From Bacteroidia bacterium (lineage in GTDB: Bacteria; Bacteroidota; Bacteroidia; UKL13-3), in NCBI GenBank assembly GCA_021740845.1, contig JAIOYZ010000004.1, positions 1-54,141 on the forward strand: DNA of 54,141 bases, written 5' to 3'. Of this stretch, positions 9,006-17,484 are shown one piece after another. A program made the position numbers and the translations under genes. Every line of letters begins with the position of its first letter. The stretch's first letter is position 1. The notes under the pieces are model-generated. The model was not told where the DNA came from, searched no databases, and was given only the letters and a program-made list of their open reading frames with translations.

Positions 9006-9359
9006 GTGAAAGTCAGAGAAGTAATTGCTTTCAAAAATTACTTTGAGAGTTTTTTGAAATCTCAGCATCAAAAGGTTCAGGATAAAGTGTTTAAGATAAT
9101 TGAAGCTATTGAGACGCTTGAAAGGGTCCCTTCAAATTATTTGAAATTCTTAGTTGGAACAGATGGTTTATATGAGGCTAGGATTCAATTAGGTTCTAAT
9201 ATCTGGCGAGTATTCTGCTTTTTTGATAATGATAAGCTAGTTATTTTACTCAATGGGTTTCAGAAAAAGACACAAAAAACACCCAAGAATGAAATTGAAA
9301 AAGCGCTTAGGTTAATGATTGAATATTACGATCAAAAAGAAAAAGAAAATGGAAACTAA
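9006..9359 (+). CDS. HigB/RelE-type toxin (Gp49-like)
   Basis: 117 aa from a GTG start. It belongs to the phage-derived Gp49-like/HigB family of ribosome-dependent mRNA interferases. Seen are LYEARIQLGSNIWRVFCFFD followed by LVILLNGFQKKTQKTPKNEI, the family core. The start is supported because family members begin MK(V/I)REV. Its last 11 bases overlap the antitoxin gene. Toxin-first order is typical of higBA. Confidence 0.88.
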   Translation: MKVREVIAFKNYFESFLKSQHQKVQDKVFKIIEAIETLERVPSNYLKFLVGTDGLYEARIQLGSNIWRVFCFFDNDKLVILLNGFQKKTQKTPKNEIEKALRLMIEYYDQKEKENGN

Positions 9360-9639
9360 AAGTTGGAAAAAAATCAAGAATGAGGTCTACGGAATCGAGG
9401 GAACTGATCGTAGAGATGGTTTAGAGAGAGATTTTGAAAGTTTCAAAATTGGATTGTTACTAAGAAAAGCAAGAGAAGACAAACACTTAACACAATCTGA
9501 ACTTGCCAAATTGGTTGACCGCAAAAGAGAATACATCTCTAGAATTGAGAACAATGGTAGCAACCTCACTTTGAAAACTTTGTTTGATATTGTTGAAAAA
9601 GGTTTAGGTGGAAAGGTCAATATTTCAATTGAACTCTAA
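9349..9639 (+). CDS. Xre-family antitoxin (HigA-like)
   Basis: 96 aa from ATG 9349 (an in-frame TTG ten codons earlier is unlikely). The helix-turn-helix spans about residues 35-90: LLRKAREDKHLTQSELAKLVDRKREYISRIE. It should neutralise the upstream toxin and repress the shared promoter through the palindrome at 8980-8997. The start overlaps the toxin stop by 11 bases, so translation is probably coupled. Confidence 0.88.
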   Translation: METKSWKKIKNEVYGIEGTDRRDGLERDFESFKIGLLLRKAREDKHLTQSELAKLVDRKREYISRIENNGSNLTLKTLFDIVEKGLGGKVNISIEL

Positions 9640-9654
9640 AAAACATTTTCATTA

Positions 9655-9682
9655 AAATTGGTTCTTTGTCCCAAACCAATTT
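9655..9682 (+). terminator. Hairpin after the HigBA pair
   Basis: A 9-bp perfect stem AAATTGGTT / AACCAATTT with a 10-base loop lies 15 bases past the antitoxin stop. Only a short T-rich stretch follows, so termination is uncertain. Confidence 0.35.
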
Positions 9683-9704
9683 CTAGCTTCTTTGGCAAAA
9701 AAAA

Positions 9705-9732
9705 CTATGGACTAAGGTCTATGGTCCATGGA
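9705..9732. repeat. Short heptanucleotide repeat
   Basis: Four in-phase 7-base units (ctatgga, ctaaggt, ctatggt, ccatgga) between the antitoxin gene and the DUF4783 stop. Same style as the arrays at 5651 and 15673 but a different core. Confidence 0.65.
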
Positions 9733-9733
9733 C

Positions 9734-10129
9734 CTACTCCCTCTCAATCCTAAACTCATTTACCTGAAGACCATTTCCATTGTCCTTCATGAAAATATAG
9801 GTTCTAAATTTTCCGTTTACAGCTTCGTATATAATAATAGCGTATTTGGCGCCTTGCGCAGATGAACCTTTGTGTTGTACGTTTACATTTTTTGGTGGAT
9901 GCTGAGAGAAAAAGTTTTTAAGCATTTGCTCGCTTTGTTGCTTGCTATAAATTCCTTCATTTTCTAATAAGGTAAGCTCCACATTGCTGCTAAAAAACTT
10001 AGTGATACCGCTAGTTTGGCCTAGTTTCATTGCAGCCATTATATCATCAAATGGATCAGCAAGGCTAACTAAGGGGAAGAATAAGAAGGCTAAAAAAACC
10101 AATTGAATCTTTTTCATAATTTTCTTCAT
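9734..10129 (-). CDS. DUF4783 exported protein
   Basis: 131 aa from ATG 10129. The longer open frame from a GTG at 10195 has no family support and lacks a signal peptide at its start. A signal peptide ends about SLA-DPF. The mature part, with GITKFFSSNVELTL, YSKQQSEQMLKNFFSQHPP and a C-terminal EFRIERE, looks like the Bacteroidota-restricted DUF4783 family (NTF2/SnoaL-like fold by my reading). Function is unknown. It is convergent with higA and divergent from gpmI. Confidence 0.75.
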   Translation of the reverse strand: MKKIMKKIQLVFLAFLFFPLVSLADPFDDIMAAMKLGQTSGITKFFSSNVELTLLENEGIYSKQQSEQMLKNFFSQHPPKNVNVQHKGSSAQGAKYAIIIYEAVNGKFRTYIFMKDNGNGLQVNEFRIERE

Positions 10130-10229
10130 TGCAAGTTTACGATGCGGTAAATCCAAAAACCATGCCAATAGAATAACACCCAAATTTGCTGGCACTAATA
10201 TAAAAATCCATTTTTATTAATTAAAGGAA

Positions 10230-10237
10230 TATTTTTG
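10230..10237 (+). promoter_or_regulatory. Putative -7 box of gpmI
   Basis: TATTTTTG ends five bases before the gpmI ATG, so the predicted leader is one or two bases at most. The -33 region is T-rich without a clear TTG. Confidence 0.4.
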
Positions 10238-10242
10238 CAGCC

Positions 10243-11769
10243 ATGGAAAATCGCGTTATTCTACTCATTCTAGATGGTTGGGGAAATGGAAAACCTTACC
10301 AAGGAAATGCCATCAATATGGCCAACAAACCAAACTTCGATAGATTAATTGGTGCTTACCCAAATTCTGAATTGCACACCTGTGGCGAATGGGTGGGATT
10401 GCCTGATGGACAAATGGGAAACTCAGAAGTTGGACACATGAATATTGGCGCTGGCAGAGTTGTTTACCAGCAATTGGTTTTAATTAATAAAGCATTTAGA
10501 GAAGGAACAGTTAATCAAAATGCAGTTTTATTGAATGCCATAGAAATTGCTAAAAAGAATAATAAAAAGATTCATTTAATAGGTTTGGTTAGCGATGGTG
10601 GTGTGCACAGTAGCATCGATCATGTGAAGGGTTTATGTGATTTTATGCAGAGCAATTCTTGTGATAATTTTTTTGTACACGCCTTCACTGATGGAAGAGA
10701 TACTGATCCCAAAGGTGGTTTGCAATACCTTACAGATTTGAATCAACATTTGGTTCAAACCGGAGGGAAATTGGCAAGCGTTATAGGCCGATATTATGCC
10801 ATGGATAGAGACAAAAGATGGGAGCGTGTAAAACTAGCTTACGATGCCATGGTATTGGGTGTTGGCGAAAAATCAAGTGATGTTTTTAACACCATTAGCC
10901 AACGTTATTCTGCTGATGAAACAGATGAATTTATGAAACCAATTATTTGTGTTGGTTCAAACCAAAACCCAATTGCTTTAATAGACGAAGGAGATGTGGT
11001 GATTAACTTTAATTTCCGCACCGATAGAGGCAGAGAGATTTCTTTGGCACTTACGCAACAAGATTTTCCTGAACAAGAAATGAAGGCCTTAAATCTTCAT
11101 TATATTACTTTAACCGAATACGATAAAACCTATAAGAATGTTTCGGTTGTATTTCCAGATATTGAGTTGAACCATACCTTAGGTGAAGTTTTGGAAGCCC
11201 ATAATAAAAAGCAAGTACGCATTGCAGAAACAGAAAAATATCCGCATGTGACTTTCTTTTTTAGCGGTGGAAAGGAAACTCCTTTTGTAGGTGAAACAAG
11301 GCATATGGCGCCTTCTCCAAAAGTGGCTACTTACGATTTACAACCAGAAATGAGTGCCGAGCAAGTATGCGGATTTACCTTGGATGAAATTGCCAAAAAC
11401 GAAGCCGATTTTATGGTGGTTAATTTTGCAAATCCAGATATGGTTGGTCATACCGGCGTTGTGGCTGCAGAGATGATAGCTATAGAAAAAGTAGATAATT
11501 GTTTGGGTAGGGTAGTGGAAGCTGCTTTAAAAAATAACTATACTTTATTAGTAACTGCAGATCACGGTAATGGTGAATACATGATTAATGAAGAAGATGG
11601 TTCGCCAAATACCGCGCATACCACCAATGATGTGCCTTTGATTTTAATTGAACCCAATAAAAAACACACAATAAAATCGGGTAAATTGGCTGATTTGGCT
11701 CCTACAACTTTGGCTTTGATGGGCATTGCTCAACCCAAAGAAATGGATGGAGTTTCATTAATAGATTAA
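10243..11769 (+). CDS. gpmI: 2,3-bisphosphoglycerate-independent phosphoglycerate mutase
   Basis: 508 aa. It interconverts 3- and 2-phosphoglycerate in glycolysis, with two Mn ions and a phosphoserine intermediate. Seen are ILDGWG near residue 10, the active serine (about 61) in GQMGNSEVGHMNIGAGR, DGRDTDP, HVTFFFSGG, and the alkaline-phosphatase-type metal motifs NFANPDMVGHTG and VTADHGN. Two exact GGTTTGAACC motifs occur in the gene, in different frames (LVQT at 10752, GSNQ at 10954). An intrinsic terminator follows. Confidence 0.97.
   Translation: MENRVILLILDGWGNGKPYQGNAINMANKPNFDRLIGAYPNSELHTCGEWVGLPDGQMGNSEVGHMNIGAGRVVYQQLVLINKAFREGTVNQNAVLLNAIEIAKKNNKKIHLIGLVSDGGVHSSIDHVKGLCDFMQSNSCDNFFVHAFTDGRDTDPKGGLQYLTDLNQHLVQTGGKLASVIGRYYAMDRDKRWERVKLAYDAMVLGVGEKSSDVFNTISQRYSADETDEFMKPIICVGSNQNPIALIDEGDVVINFNFRTDRGREISLALTQQDFPEQEMKALNLHYITLTEYDKTYKNVSVVFPDIELNHTLGEVLEAHNKKQVRIAETEKYPHVTFFFSGGKETPFVGETRHMAPSPKVATYDLQPEMSAEQVCGFTLDEIAKNEADFMVVNFANPDMVGHTGVVAAEMIAIEKVDNCLGRVVEAALKNNYTLLVTADHGNGEYMINEEDGSPNTAHTTNDVPLILIEPNKKHTIKSGKLADLAPTTLALMGIAQPKEMDGVSLID
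10752..10761 (-). repeat. GGTTTGAACC motif, copy 4
   Basis: Exact copy in gpmI, coding frame VQT. Confidence 0.8.
10954..10963 (-). repeat. GGTTTGAACC motif, copy 5
   Basis: Exact copy in gpmI with the symmetric flanks TT and AA, coding frame GSNQ. Confidence 0.8.
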
Positions 11770-11779
11770 CTAAAAAATT

Positions 11780-11825
11780 GCCCATTAGAATTTCTTAACT
11801 AGAATTTTAATGGGCGATTTTTTTA
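11780..11825 (+). terminator. Terminator of gpmI
   Basis: A 13-bp stem with one mismatch (GCCCATTAGAATT against AATTTTAATGGGC), followed by a run of Ts. Confidence 0.75.
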
Positions 11826-11838
11826 TAAAAATAAGAAC

Positions 11839-12957
11839 TTATTCTTCGGCGAGTTTTACCAAGTCTTTAGCAATTTTGCTTCCCAAAGCCACGCCCATTC
11901 CATTGAGCCTAATACCTATAAATTGCCTTTTGCTGAGGGCTTGAACCAAAGGTTGTTTGTTGTTGCCAAAGGCCATAATGCCACTCCAAGTATGTTCTAT
12001 GCTATAGTTGGTTTGTGGCAATATAAATTCTTTCAAATAGCTTTCAAGTGTATTTAGTATGGTTCGGTTTGAACCAAACGCCGTAGTCTCTTCAGTAGTA
12101 AAATCTAAATTTCTACCACCTCCAAAAATGATTCGGTTTTGGAAGTTTCTAAAATAAAAATATCCCTGATCAAAGAAGAAGGTCCCTTTTACTTTTAGGT
12201 TGGGAATTACGGAAGTTGCGATAACTTGTCCTCTGCCAGGGTTTAAATCTAAATTGGGTAAGAGTGATTTGCTAAAAGCATTGGTACAAATAAATAATTT
12301 ATCTGCGCTAAATTTATGTTTGGTTAATTCAACAGTAACAGCTGTTTCGCTTTCATTAATTTCCTTTACTTCTGCTCCTGTGAGAATTCGTATTCCCAAT
12401 TGCGACGCATATTTCCAAAGACTATCCATCATTTTTCCCGTATCAATTTGTCCTTCCAAGCTATTGGAAACAACTGCTGATAATTGGCTTCCATTCAAAC
12501 CATTTTCTATCGCTACCTTTTGGTTCAAACCGAATAAATTTTCTTTAAACAAAGGAAACAAGAGTGAATTCATAGAATCTAATTGCTCTAAGAAACCTTG
12601 TTCTTGATTTTTAAAAACCAATTCGTGACCACCCAATTGTTGAAAGCCAATGGCCTCATCGCCCAAGCGTTTTCTTAACAGTTGCAAACCAGTATAACGA
12701 TCTTCTATCAATTGAAGTAGTGCATTTTCTCCCATTAGATTTAAGTCGGAGCAGTTTTCACTTAAAGAGCCAAAGCAGGCAAAACCTGCATTTTTAGTAG
12801 AAGCGCCAGTTGGAAGCATTCCTCTTTCTAAAACTAATATACGAGCGCTTTTATTTTTTTCTGCCAATTCGCAAGCCAGAGATAAGCCGCTAATTCCCGC
12901 GCCAATAATGATATGCGAGTAGTGAATAAAACTATTTTTCTCCCAAAAGCTGAGCAT
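11839..12957 (-). CDS. FAD-dependent oxidoreductase (DAO family)
   Basis: 372 aa. The dinucleotide-binding motif IIIGAGISGLSLACELAE lies at about 17-34 and ends in an acidic ERG for the ribose. STKNAGFACFGS fits the DAO/glycine-oxidase/PuuB group, and the C-terminal LNGMGVALGSKIAKDL is the second FAD contact. Such enzymes oxidise amino acids or amines; the substrate cannot be read from sequence. The gene is convergent with gpmI. Two exact GGTTTGAACC motifs lie inside (12066, encoding FGSN; 12522, encoding FGLNQ), in opposite orientations. Confidence 0.85.
   Translation of the reverse strand: MLSFWEKNSFIHYSHIIIGAGISGLSLACELAEKNKSARILVLERGMLPTGASTKNAGFACFGSLSENCSDLNLMGENALLQLIEDRYTGLQLLRKRLGDEAIGFQQLGGHELVFKNQEQGFLEQLDSMNSLLFPLFKENLFGLNQKVAIENGLNGSQLSAVVSNSLEGQIDTGKMMDSLWKYASQLGIRILTGAEVKEINESETAVTVELTKHKFSADKLFICTNAFSKSLLPNLDLNPGRGQVIATSVIPNLKVKGTFFFDQGYFYFRNFQNRIIFGGGRNLDFTTEETTAFGSNRTILNTLESYLKEFILPQTNYSIEHTWSGIMAFGNNKQPLVQALSKRQFIGIRLNGMGVALGSKIAKDLVKLAEE
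12066..12075 (+). repeat. GGTTTGAACC motif, copy 6
   Basis: Exact copy in the FAD oxidoreductase gene, full TCGGTTTGAACCAA consensus. Confidence 0.8.
12522..12531 (-). repeat. GGTTTGAACC motif, copy 7
   Basis: Exact copy in the FAD oxidoreductase gene, full consensus, opposite to copy 6. Confidence 0.8.
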
Positions 12958-13018
12958 CTGTTTTAAAGATTTTATGTATCACAATTATAGCATAATTAGT
13001 TTAATAGCAGGATTGGGC

Positions 13019-13026
13019 TATCTTTG
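13019..13026 (+). promoter_or_regulatory. Putative -7 box of the DEAD-box helicase gene
   Basis: TATCTTTG fits TAnnTTTG. It predicts an unusually long leader (about 90 bases), ending in a small GGGC/GCCC hairpin and seven Ts directly before the ATG. Confidence 0.45.
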
Positions 13027-13118
13027 CCGCACGATTTCTATAATTTTAAAGGAAATCATTGCAGAGAAGGTAGCTTAGATCAATTGTTTTTGAGGGCCGA
13101 TTTCTGCCCAATTTTTTT

Positions 13119-14384
13119 ATGACTACATTTGATCAGCTTAACTTAGTTGAGCCCATTTTAAAGGCCCTTCAGGCCGAAGGTTATGTTAAACCTACACCCA
13201 TTCAAGAGCAAGCAATTCCCATTTTATTAAAAGGACAAGATTTATTAGGTTGTGCTCAAACCGGAACTGGTAAAACCGCAGCGTTTGCTATTCCTATTTT
13301 ACAATTATTGTATCAGCAAAGCCAAAAACCAGAAGCTGGAAGAAGAAAAATTAAAGCTTTAATTTTAACTCCTACACGCGAATTGGCAATTCAAATAGAA
13401 GAGAGCTTTGCCTCATATGGTAAATTCACCAATATTCGTCAGACTGTAATCTTTGGAGGTGTTTCGCAACACAGTCAGGTAAACCGTTTGCAGAATGGTA
13501 TTGATGTGTTAATTGCTACACCAGGCAGGTTGCTAGATTTAATGCAACAAGGGTATGTGCATTTACAAGAATTGCAATTTTTTGTATTAGACGAAGCCGA
13601 CCGTATGTTGGATATGGGATTTGTGAACGATGTGAAAAAGGTGATTGCCAAATTACCTAAGAAACGCCATTCACTTTTTTTCTCAGCTACCATGCCACCA
13701 GTAATTCAGAGCTTGGCAGATAGTATTTTGCACAACCCTGCAAAAGTGGAAGTAACTCCTGTTTCTTCTACCGCTGATACCATTCAACAATCCTTGTTTT
13801 ATGTGAGCAAAGGAAATAAAAAGAAACTTTTGATTCACTTGATTCAAACTGAAAAAATTAAAAGTGTTTTGGTATTTACCCGTACCAAACATGGTGCCGA
13901 TAGAGTAGTAAAAGATTTGGATAAAGCAGGAATTCGTTCTGCTGCCATACATGGTAACAAATCTCAAAATGCTCGTCAGAATGCCTTGAGTGATTTTAAA
14001 ACAGGAAAGATAAAAGTGCTTTTAGCAACAGATATTGCATCTCGTGGAATTGATATTGATGAGCTTTCTCACGTTATCAATTACGAGTTGCCAAATATTC
14101 CTGAAACTTATGTTCACCGTATTGGTAGAACAGGTAGAGCAGGCTTTAACGGCATTGCCTTTTCTTTTTGCGAAGAAGAAGAATTTGGTGAGTTGAAGGA
14201 TATTCAAAAATTAATTGGAAAGAAGATTCCGGTTAATGATTCACATCCATTTCCATTAGGAGCTAGTTTAACAGACAATGCACCTATTCAAGCGAAAGCA
14301 AAAAAACAATTGCCACCGCATAACCGCCCACCCGCAAATAAACCGGTACACAAGCCAAAACGCCATTGGCGCGGAAGAGATTAA
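13119..14384 (+). CDS. DEAD-box ATP-dependent RNA helicase (RhlE-like)
   Basis: 421 aa. All helicase motifs are present in order: Q motif (KPTPIQEQAIP), Walker A (AQTGTGKT), PTRELAIQI, TPGRLLDL, DEAD (about 155), SAT, VFTRTKHGAD, ATDIASRGID and HRIGRTGRAG. A short basic, Pro-rich tail (about 390-421) is typical of RhlE-type RNA chaperones. It probably unwinds RNA in ribosome assembly or cold adaptation. The about 90-base leader could carry regulation, which is inference. A strong terminator follows. Confidence 0.95.
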   Translation: MTTFDQLNLVEPILKALQAEGYVKPTPIQEQAIPILLKGQDLLGCAQTGTGKTAAFAIPILQLLYQQSQKPEAGRRKIKALILTPTRELAIQIEESFASYGKFTNIRQTVIFGGVSQHSQVNRLQNGIDVLIATPGRLLDLMQQGYVHLQELQFFVLDEADRMLDMGFVNDVKKVIAKLPKKRHSLFFSATMPPVIQSLADSILHNPAKVEVTPVSSTADTIQQSLFYVSKGNKKKLLIHLIQTEKIKSVLVFTRTKHGADRVVKDLDKAGIRSAAIHGNKSQNARQNALSDFKTGKIKVLLATDIASRGIDIDELSHVINYELPNIPETYVHRIGRTGRAGFNGIAFSFCEEEEFGELKDIQKLIGKKIPVNDSHPFPLGASLTDNAPIQAKAKKQLPPHNRPPANKPVHKPKRHWRGRD

Positions 14385-14430
14385 AGCGCTAATAGCAGCC
14401 TTTTTCTAAAATCTTAAATAAATTTGCAAC

Positions 14431-14467
14431 AAATACCCCAAAGGAAATATACCCTTTGGGGTATTTT
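14431..14467. terminator. Strong bidirectional terminator after the helicase gene
   Basis: A 14-bp perfect stem (AAATACCCCAAAGG / CCTTTGGGGTATTT) with an 8-base loop and flanking T and A runs. Confidence 0.8.
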
Positions 14468-14688
14468 GCCTTTATTAGCTTTAAATGATAATTACACACA
14501 AACTAAGTGTCATTGATTGATGAAACTTTAGACAAGGAAGAAATTAGGCATATACTGGTTAGGCTATAATTAATTATATCAGTTTGAAAATATTGGAACC
14601 AATCAATTATTAATTTTCTTAAATTTGATATGTTTATACTGGTCTTCAATTTGAGGAGTATGAATTTGAGTTTTAGAAAAGGAAAAAG

Positions 14689-15558
14689 ATGAAAAAACTG
14701 CTATTACTTCTTTTTGTTTTTGCAAGTGATATGCCAGTTATGGGGCAGTTGGTTGCAAATGGTGGTCCCGACGTGAGACTTTGTTCTGGAATAACAAATT
14801 TAGATTCTGTAACTATAGGTGCTCTGCCAACAGCCAGCGGGGGTTATCCTCCATATAGGTATATTTGGTATGGGTCAAATACAATTAACCCTAACAATAC
14901 TTATCATGCATCCTATTATCTTTCTGATACTACAATTGCAAATCCCAAGTTGAAAGGCTATGTAACAATGAAATTTAATTTAATTGTAATTGATAGTCTT
15001 GGCAATTTTGCTACTGGTTTTACAAACGTTCAATCTCGGGGTTTTGCAATGAATTTGAGTGTGAAACAACGATACATCAAAATTAAAGATACTACATTTT
15101 TGTATACGAGTCTTGGCGGCGGCTTTCCCCCTTACAAATATTATTGGACACCCAATTATAATATTTCAAATCAAAATTCAGAGAATCCATTGGTTTGGCC
15201 TGACACCTCAACCAGGTACTACCTAACCATAATTGATGATATTGGTTGCGTTAGCCAAAGAGATTTTGTGGACGTTCATGTATTCCCAACTGGACTAACA
15301 AAATCAATACCCGACCATAACAAAATAACTATAATTCCAAATCCAATCATTGATAAATCCACTATCAAATTTAAGGACAACACCACAATCCAAAAACTTC
15401 AAATTCTTGATGTTTTTGGAAGACTTGTTTATACCATTATCCTAAATGGAAACTCTAAAATTGAAATTGAAAAAGATCTCCTTGGAGTGGGCGTATTTAA
15501 CATTATAGCCATAGATGAGGATAATTACTACCAAGTTGGAAAAGTCGTTGTAAGGTAA
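14689..15558 (+). CDS. Secreted protein with T9SS type A sorting domain
   Basis: 289 aa. A signal peptide ends near VMG-Q. Two similar PKD/SprB-like segments follow, each built on a SGGYPPYRYIW / GGGFPPYKYYWTP motif (about 52-65 and 142-155). The last about 75 residues form a T9SS C-terminal domain (IIPNPIIDKSTIKF...LQILDVFGRLVY...GVFNIIAI...KVVV). It should be exported by the T9SS and attached to or released from the surface. Function is otherwise unknown. The 220-bp gap upstream shows no other gene. Confidence 0.75.
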   Translation: MKKLLLLLFVFASDMPVMGQLVANGGPDVRLCSGITNLDSVTIGALPTASGGYPPYRYIWYGSNTINPNNTYHASYYLSDTTIANPKLKGYVTMKFNLIVIDSLGNFATGFTNVQSRGFAMNLSVKQRYIKIKDTTFLYTSLGGGFPPYKYYWTPNYNISNQNSENPLVWPDTSTRYYLTIIDDIGCVSQRDFVDVHVFPTGLTKSIPDHNKITIIPNPIIDKSTIKFKDNTTIQKLQILDVFGRLVYTIILNGNSKIEIEKDLLGVGVFNIIAIDEDNYYQVGKVVVR

Positions 15559-15627
15559 TCTCCATTAACACTTAAGAATCTTCAATAAAAAGTCATTCAC
15601 CCAACTATTTAATAAAGCCTCATAAAA

Positions 15628-15657
15628 AAAGCAGGCAACCCAAAAGTTACCTGCTTT
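15628..15657 (+). terminator. Terminator after the T9SS cargo gene
   Basis: AAAGCAGG...CCTGCTTT stem extended by AAC/GTT with one mismatch and a 6-base loop, flanked by A and T runs. It can serve both convergent genes. Confidence 0.65.
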
Positions 15658-15672
15658 CCTAATACCAAATGA

Positions 15673-15781
15673 TGCCAGAAGCCAGCCGCCAGAAGCTAAA
15701 GGCCAACAGTAAACAGTCAACAGCCAACAGCTCATCCTACGCTAAAGCTTCGGCCGACAAAGCCAGCAGCCAACAGCTCTC
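15673..15781. repeat. Heptanucleotide repeat array with an inserted 25-bp element
   Basis: Nine in-phase 7-base units (tgccaga, agccagc, cgccaga, agctaaa, ggccaac, agtaaac, agtcaac, agccaac, agctcat) run from 15673 to 15735. A 25-base unit with the core gctaaagcttcggccgac interrupts, then three more heptads (agccagc, agccaac, agctctc) run to 15781. The plus-strand frame across the insert reads SSYAKASADKAS. The array abuts the ettA stop. Confidence 0.8.
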
Positions 15782-17455
15782 CTATATATTCTTAAACCTA
15801 ACTCTATGTGGTGCCGAATCGCCTAGGCGTTGTTTTTTGTTTTCTTCGTATTCGCTGTAGTTTCCTTCAAAGAAATAAACTTGGCTCTCGCCTTCAAAGG
15901 CTAAGATATGTGTTGCAATTCTATCTATAAACCATCTATCATGGGAAATAACCACCACGCAACCTGCAAAATTTTCAATTGCTTCTTCCAAGGCACGCAA
16001 TGTGTTTACGTCAATATCATTGGTTGGTTCATCTAGTAATAAAACATTACCTCCTTGTTTTAAGGCCATGGCCAAATGCACGCGGTTTCTTTCTCCTCCA
16101 GATAATACGCCAACCTTTTTACTTTGGTCGGTTCCACTAAAGTTAAACTTAGAAATATAGGCTCTTGCATTTACTTGCTTGCCACCTACAATCATGGTTT
16201 CCGTTCCTCCACTTATTACTTCAAATACACTTTTGTCGGGTAGTAAATCTTTATGACTTTGATCTACATAAGAGATTTGAACGGTTTCACCCACTTTAAA
16301 ATCTCCTCCATCAGCATTTTCTAAGCCCATTATTAAACGGAACAAAGTGGTTTTACCCACACCATTCGGACCAATAATTCCAACAATTCCACCACGTGGC
16401 AATGAGAAATTAAGGTTTTCGTATAATAATTTATGGTCGTATTTCTTGCTTACTCCTTGTGCATCAATAACAATATCTCCCAAGCGAGGGCCAGCAGGAA
16501 TAAAGAGTTCCAGCTGTTGTTCTTTTTCTCTTTGTTCCTCGTTTAATAATCTATCGTAGCTATTTAAACGTGCTTTTTGTTTTGCTTGTCGGCCTTTTGG
16601 ACCTTGGCGTACCCATTCTAACTCACGCTCCAAAGCCTTGGCACGCTTGCTTTCAGATTTCTCTTCTGCTTGTAAACGCTTGGCTTTTTGCTCCAACCAA
16701 CTGCTGTAATTTCCCTTCCATGGAATACCTTCTCCACGGTCGAGTTCTAATATCCAACCAGCCACATTATCTAAGAAATATCTATCGTGCGTTACGGCAA
16801 TAACAGTTCCTGGGAAATTCTTTAAATATTGCTCCAACCAATCTACACTCTCTGCATCCAAGTGATTGGTAGGCTCATCTAATAAGAGAATATCGGGCTG
16901 ACTTAAAATCAATCTACACAAAGCAACACGTCTTCTTTCACCACCAGATAATACATTTACTTTGGCATCCGGCTCAGGGCAACGCAAGGCGTCCATTGCT
17001 TTTTCCAATTTGGTATCTAGTTCCCAAGCATCTAATCTATCTAATTCTTCCATAACCGATGCTTGTCGGTCCAAGATTTTCATCATATCGTCTCCATCCA
17101 AGTTTGGATCAGCCAATTTATTGTTGATGCTTTCAAATTCATCTAACATATCTGTGATATGCTTAACGCCTTCTTTTACGCATTCAACCACAGTTTTGGT
17201 TTCATCTAAATTTGGCTCTTGTTCTAAGAAACCAATTTTGTAATTCTTGCTATCAAAAACTACTTCGCCTGTATAGTTTTTATCTACACCTGCAATAATC
17301 TTTAACAAGCTCGATTTACCTGAGCCATTTAGACCAAGCACGCCAATTTTGGCACCGTAATAAAAGCCAAGGTAAATGTTTTTTAATACCTGTTTTTGTG
17401 GAGGGAAGGTTTTGCTAACCCCCGCCATTGAAAATATAATTTTGTGATCGCTCAT
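15782..17455 (-). CDS. ettA: Energy-dependent translational throttle protein EttA (ABC-F)
   Basis: 557 aa, two ABC ATPase domains without membrane segments. Domain 1: Walker A GLNGSGKSS (about 42-50), signature LSGGERRRVALCR, LLLDEPTNHLDAES. Domain 2: GPNGVGKTT, LSGGERNRVHLAMA, LLLDEPTNDIDVNTL. The linker holds KGRQAKQKARLNSYDRL. Length and the NDID Walker B variant fit EttA, which binds the ribosomal E site and gates the first elongation cycle according to ATP/ADP. It is followed by a heptad repeat array; the TPMT-family gene lies 29 bases upstream on the same strand. Confidence 0.94.
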   Translation of the reverse strand: MSDHKIIFSMAGVSKTFPPQKQVLKNIYLGFYYGAKIGVLGLNGSGKSSLLKIIAGVDKNYTGEVVFDSKNYKIGFLEQEPNLDETKTVVECVKEGVKHITDMLDEFESINNKLADPNLDGDDMMKILDRQASVMEELDRLDAWELDTKLEKAMDALRCPEPDAKVNVLSGGERRRVALCRLILSQPDILLLDEPTNHLDAESVDWLEQYLKNFPGTVIAVTHDRYFLDNVAGWILELDRGEGIPWKGNYSSWLEQKAKRLQAEEKSESKRAKALERELEWVRQGPKGRQAKQKARLNSYDRLLNEEQREKEQQLELFIPAGPRLGDIVIDAQGVSKKYDHKLLYENLNFSLPRGGIVGIIGPNGVGKTTLFRLIMGLENADGGDFKVGETVQISYVDQSHKDLLPDKSVFEVISGGTETMIVGGKQVNARAYISKFNFSGTDQSKKVGVLSGGERNRVHLAMALKQGGNVLLLDEPTNDIDVNTLRALEEAIENFAGCVVVISHDRWFIDRIATHILAFEGESQVYFFEGNYSEYEENKKQRLGDSAPHRVRFKNI

Positions 17456-17484
17456 TTTTTTGAATTGGGTTGCGAAAATAATAC

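Noticed and set aside
15669-15860. 63-codon plus-strand frame rich in Ala, Ser and Lys
   Set aside because: It is translated heptad repeat plus the complement of the ettA end.
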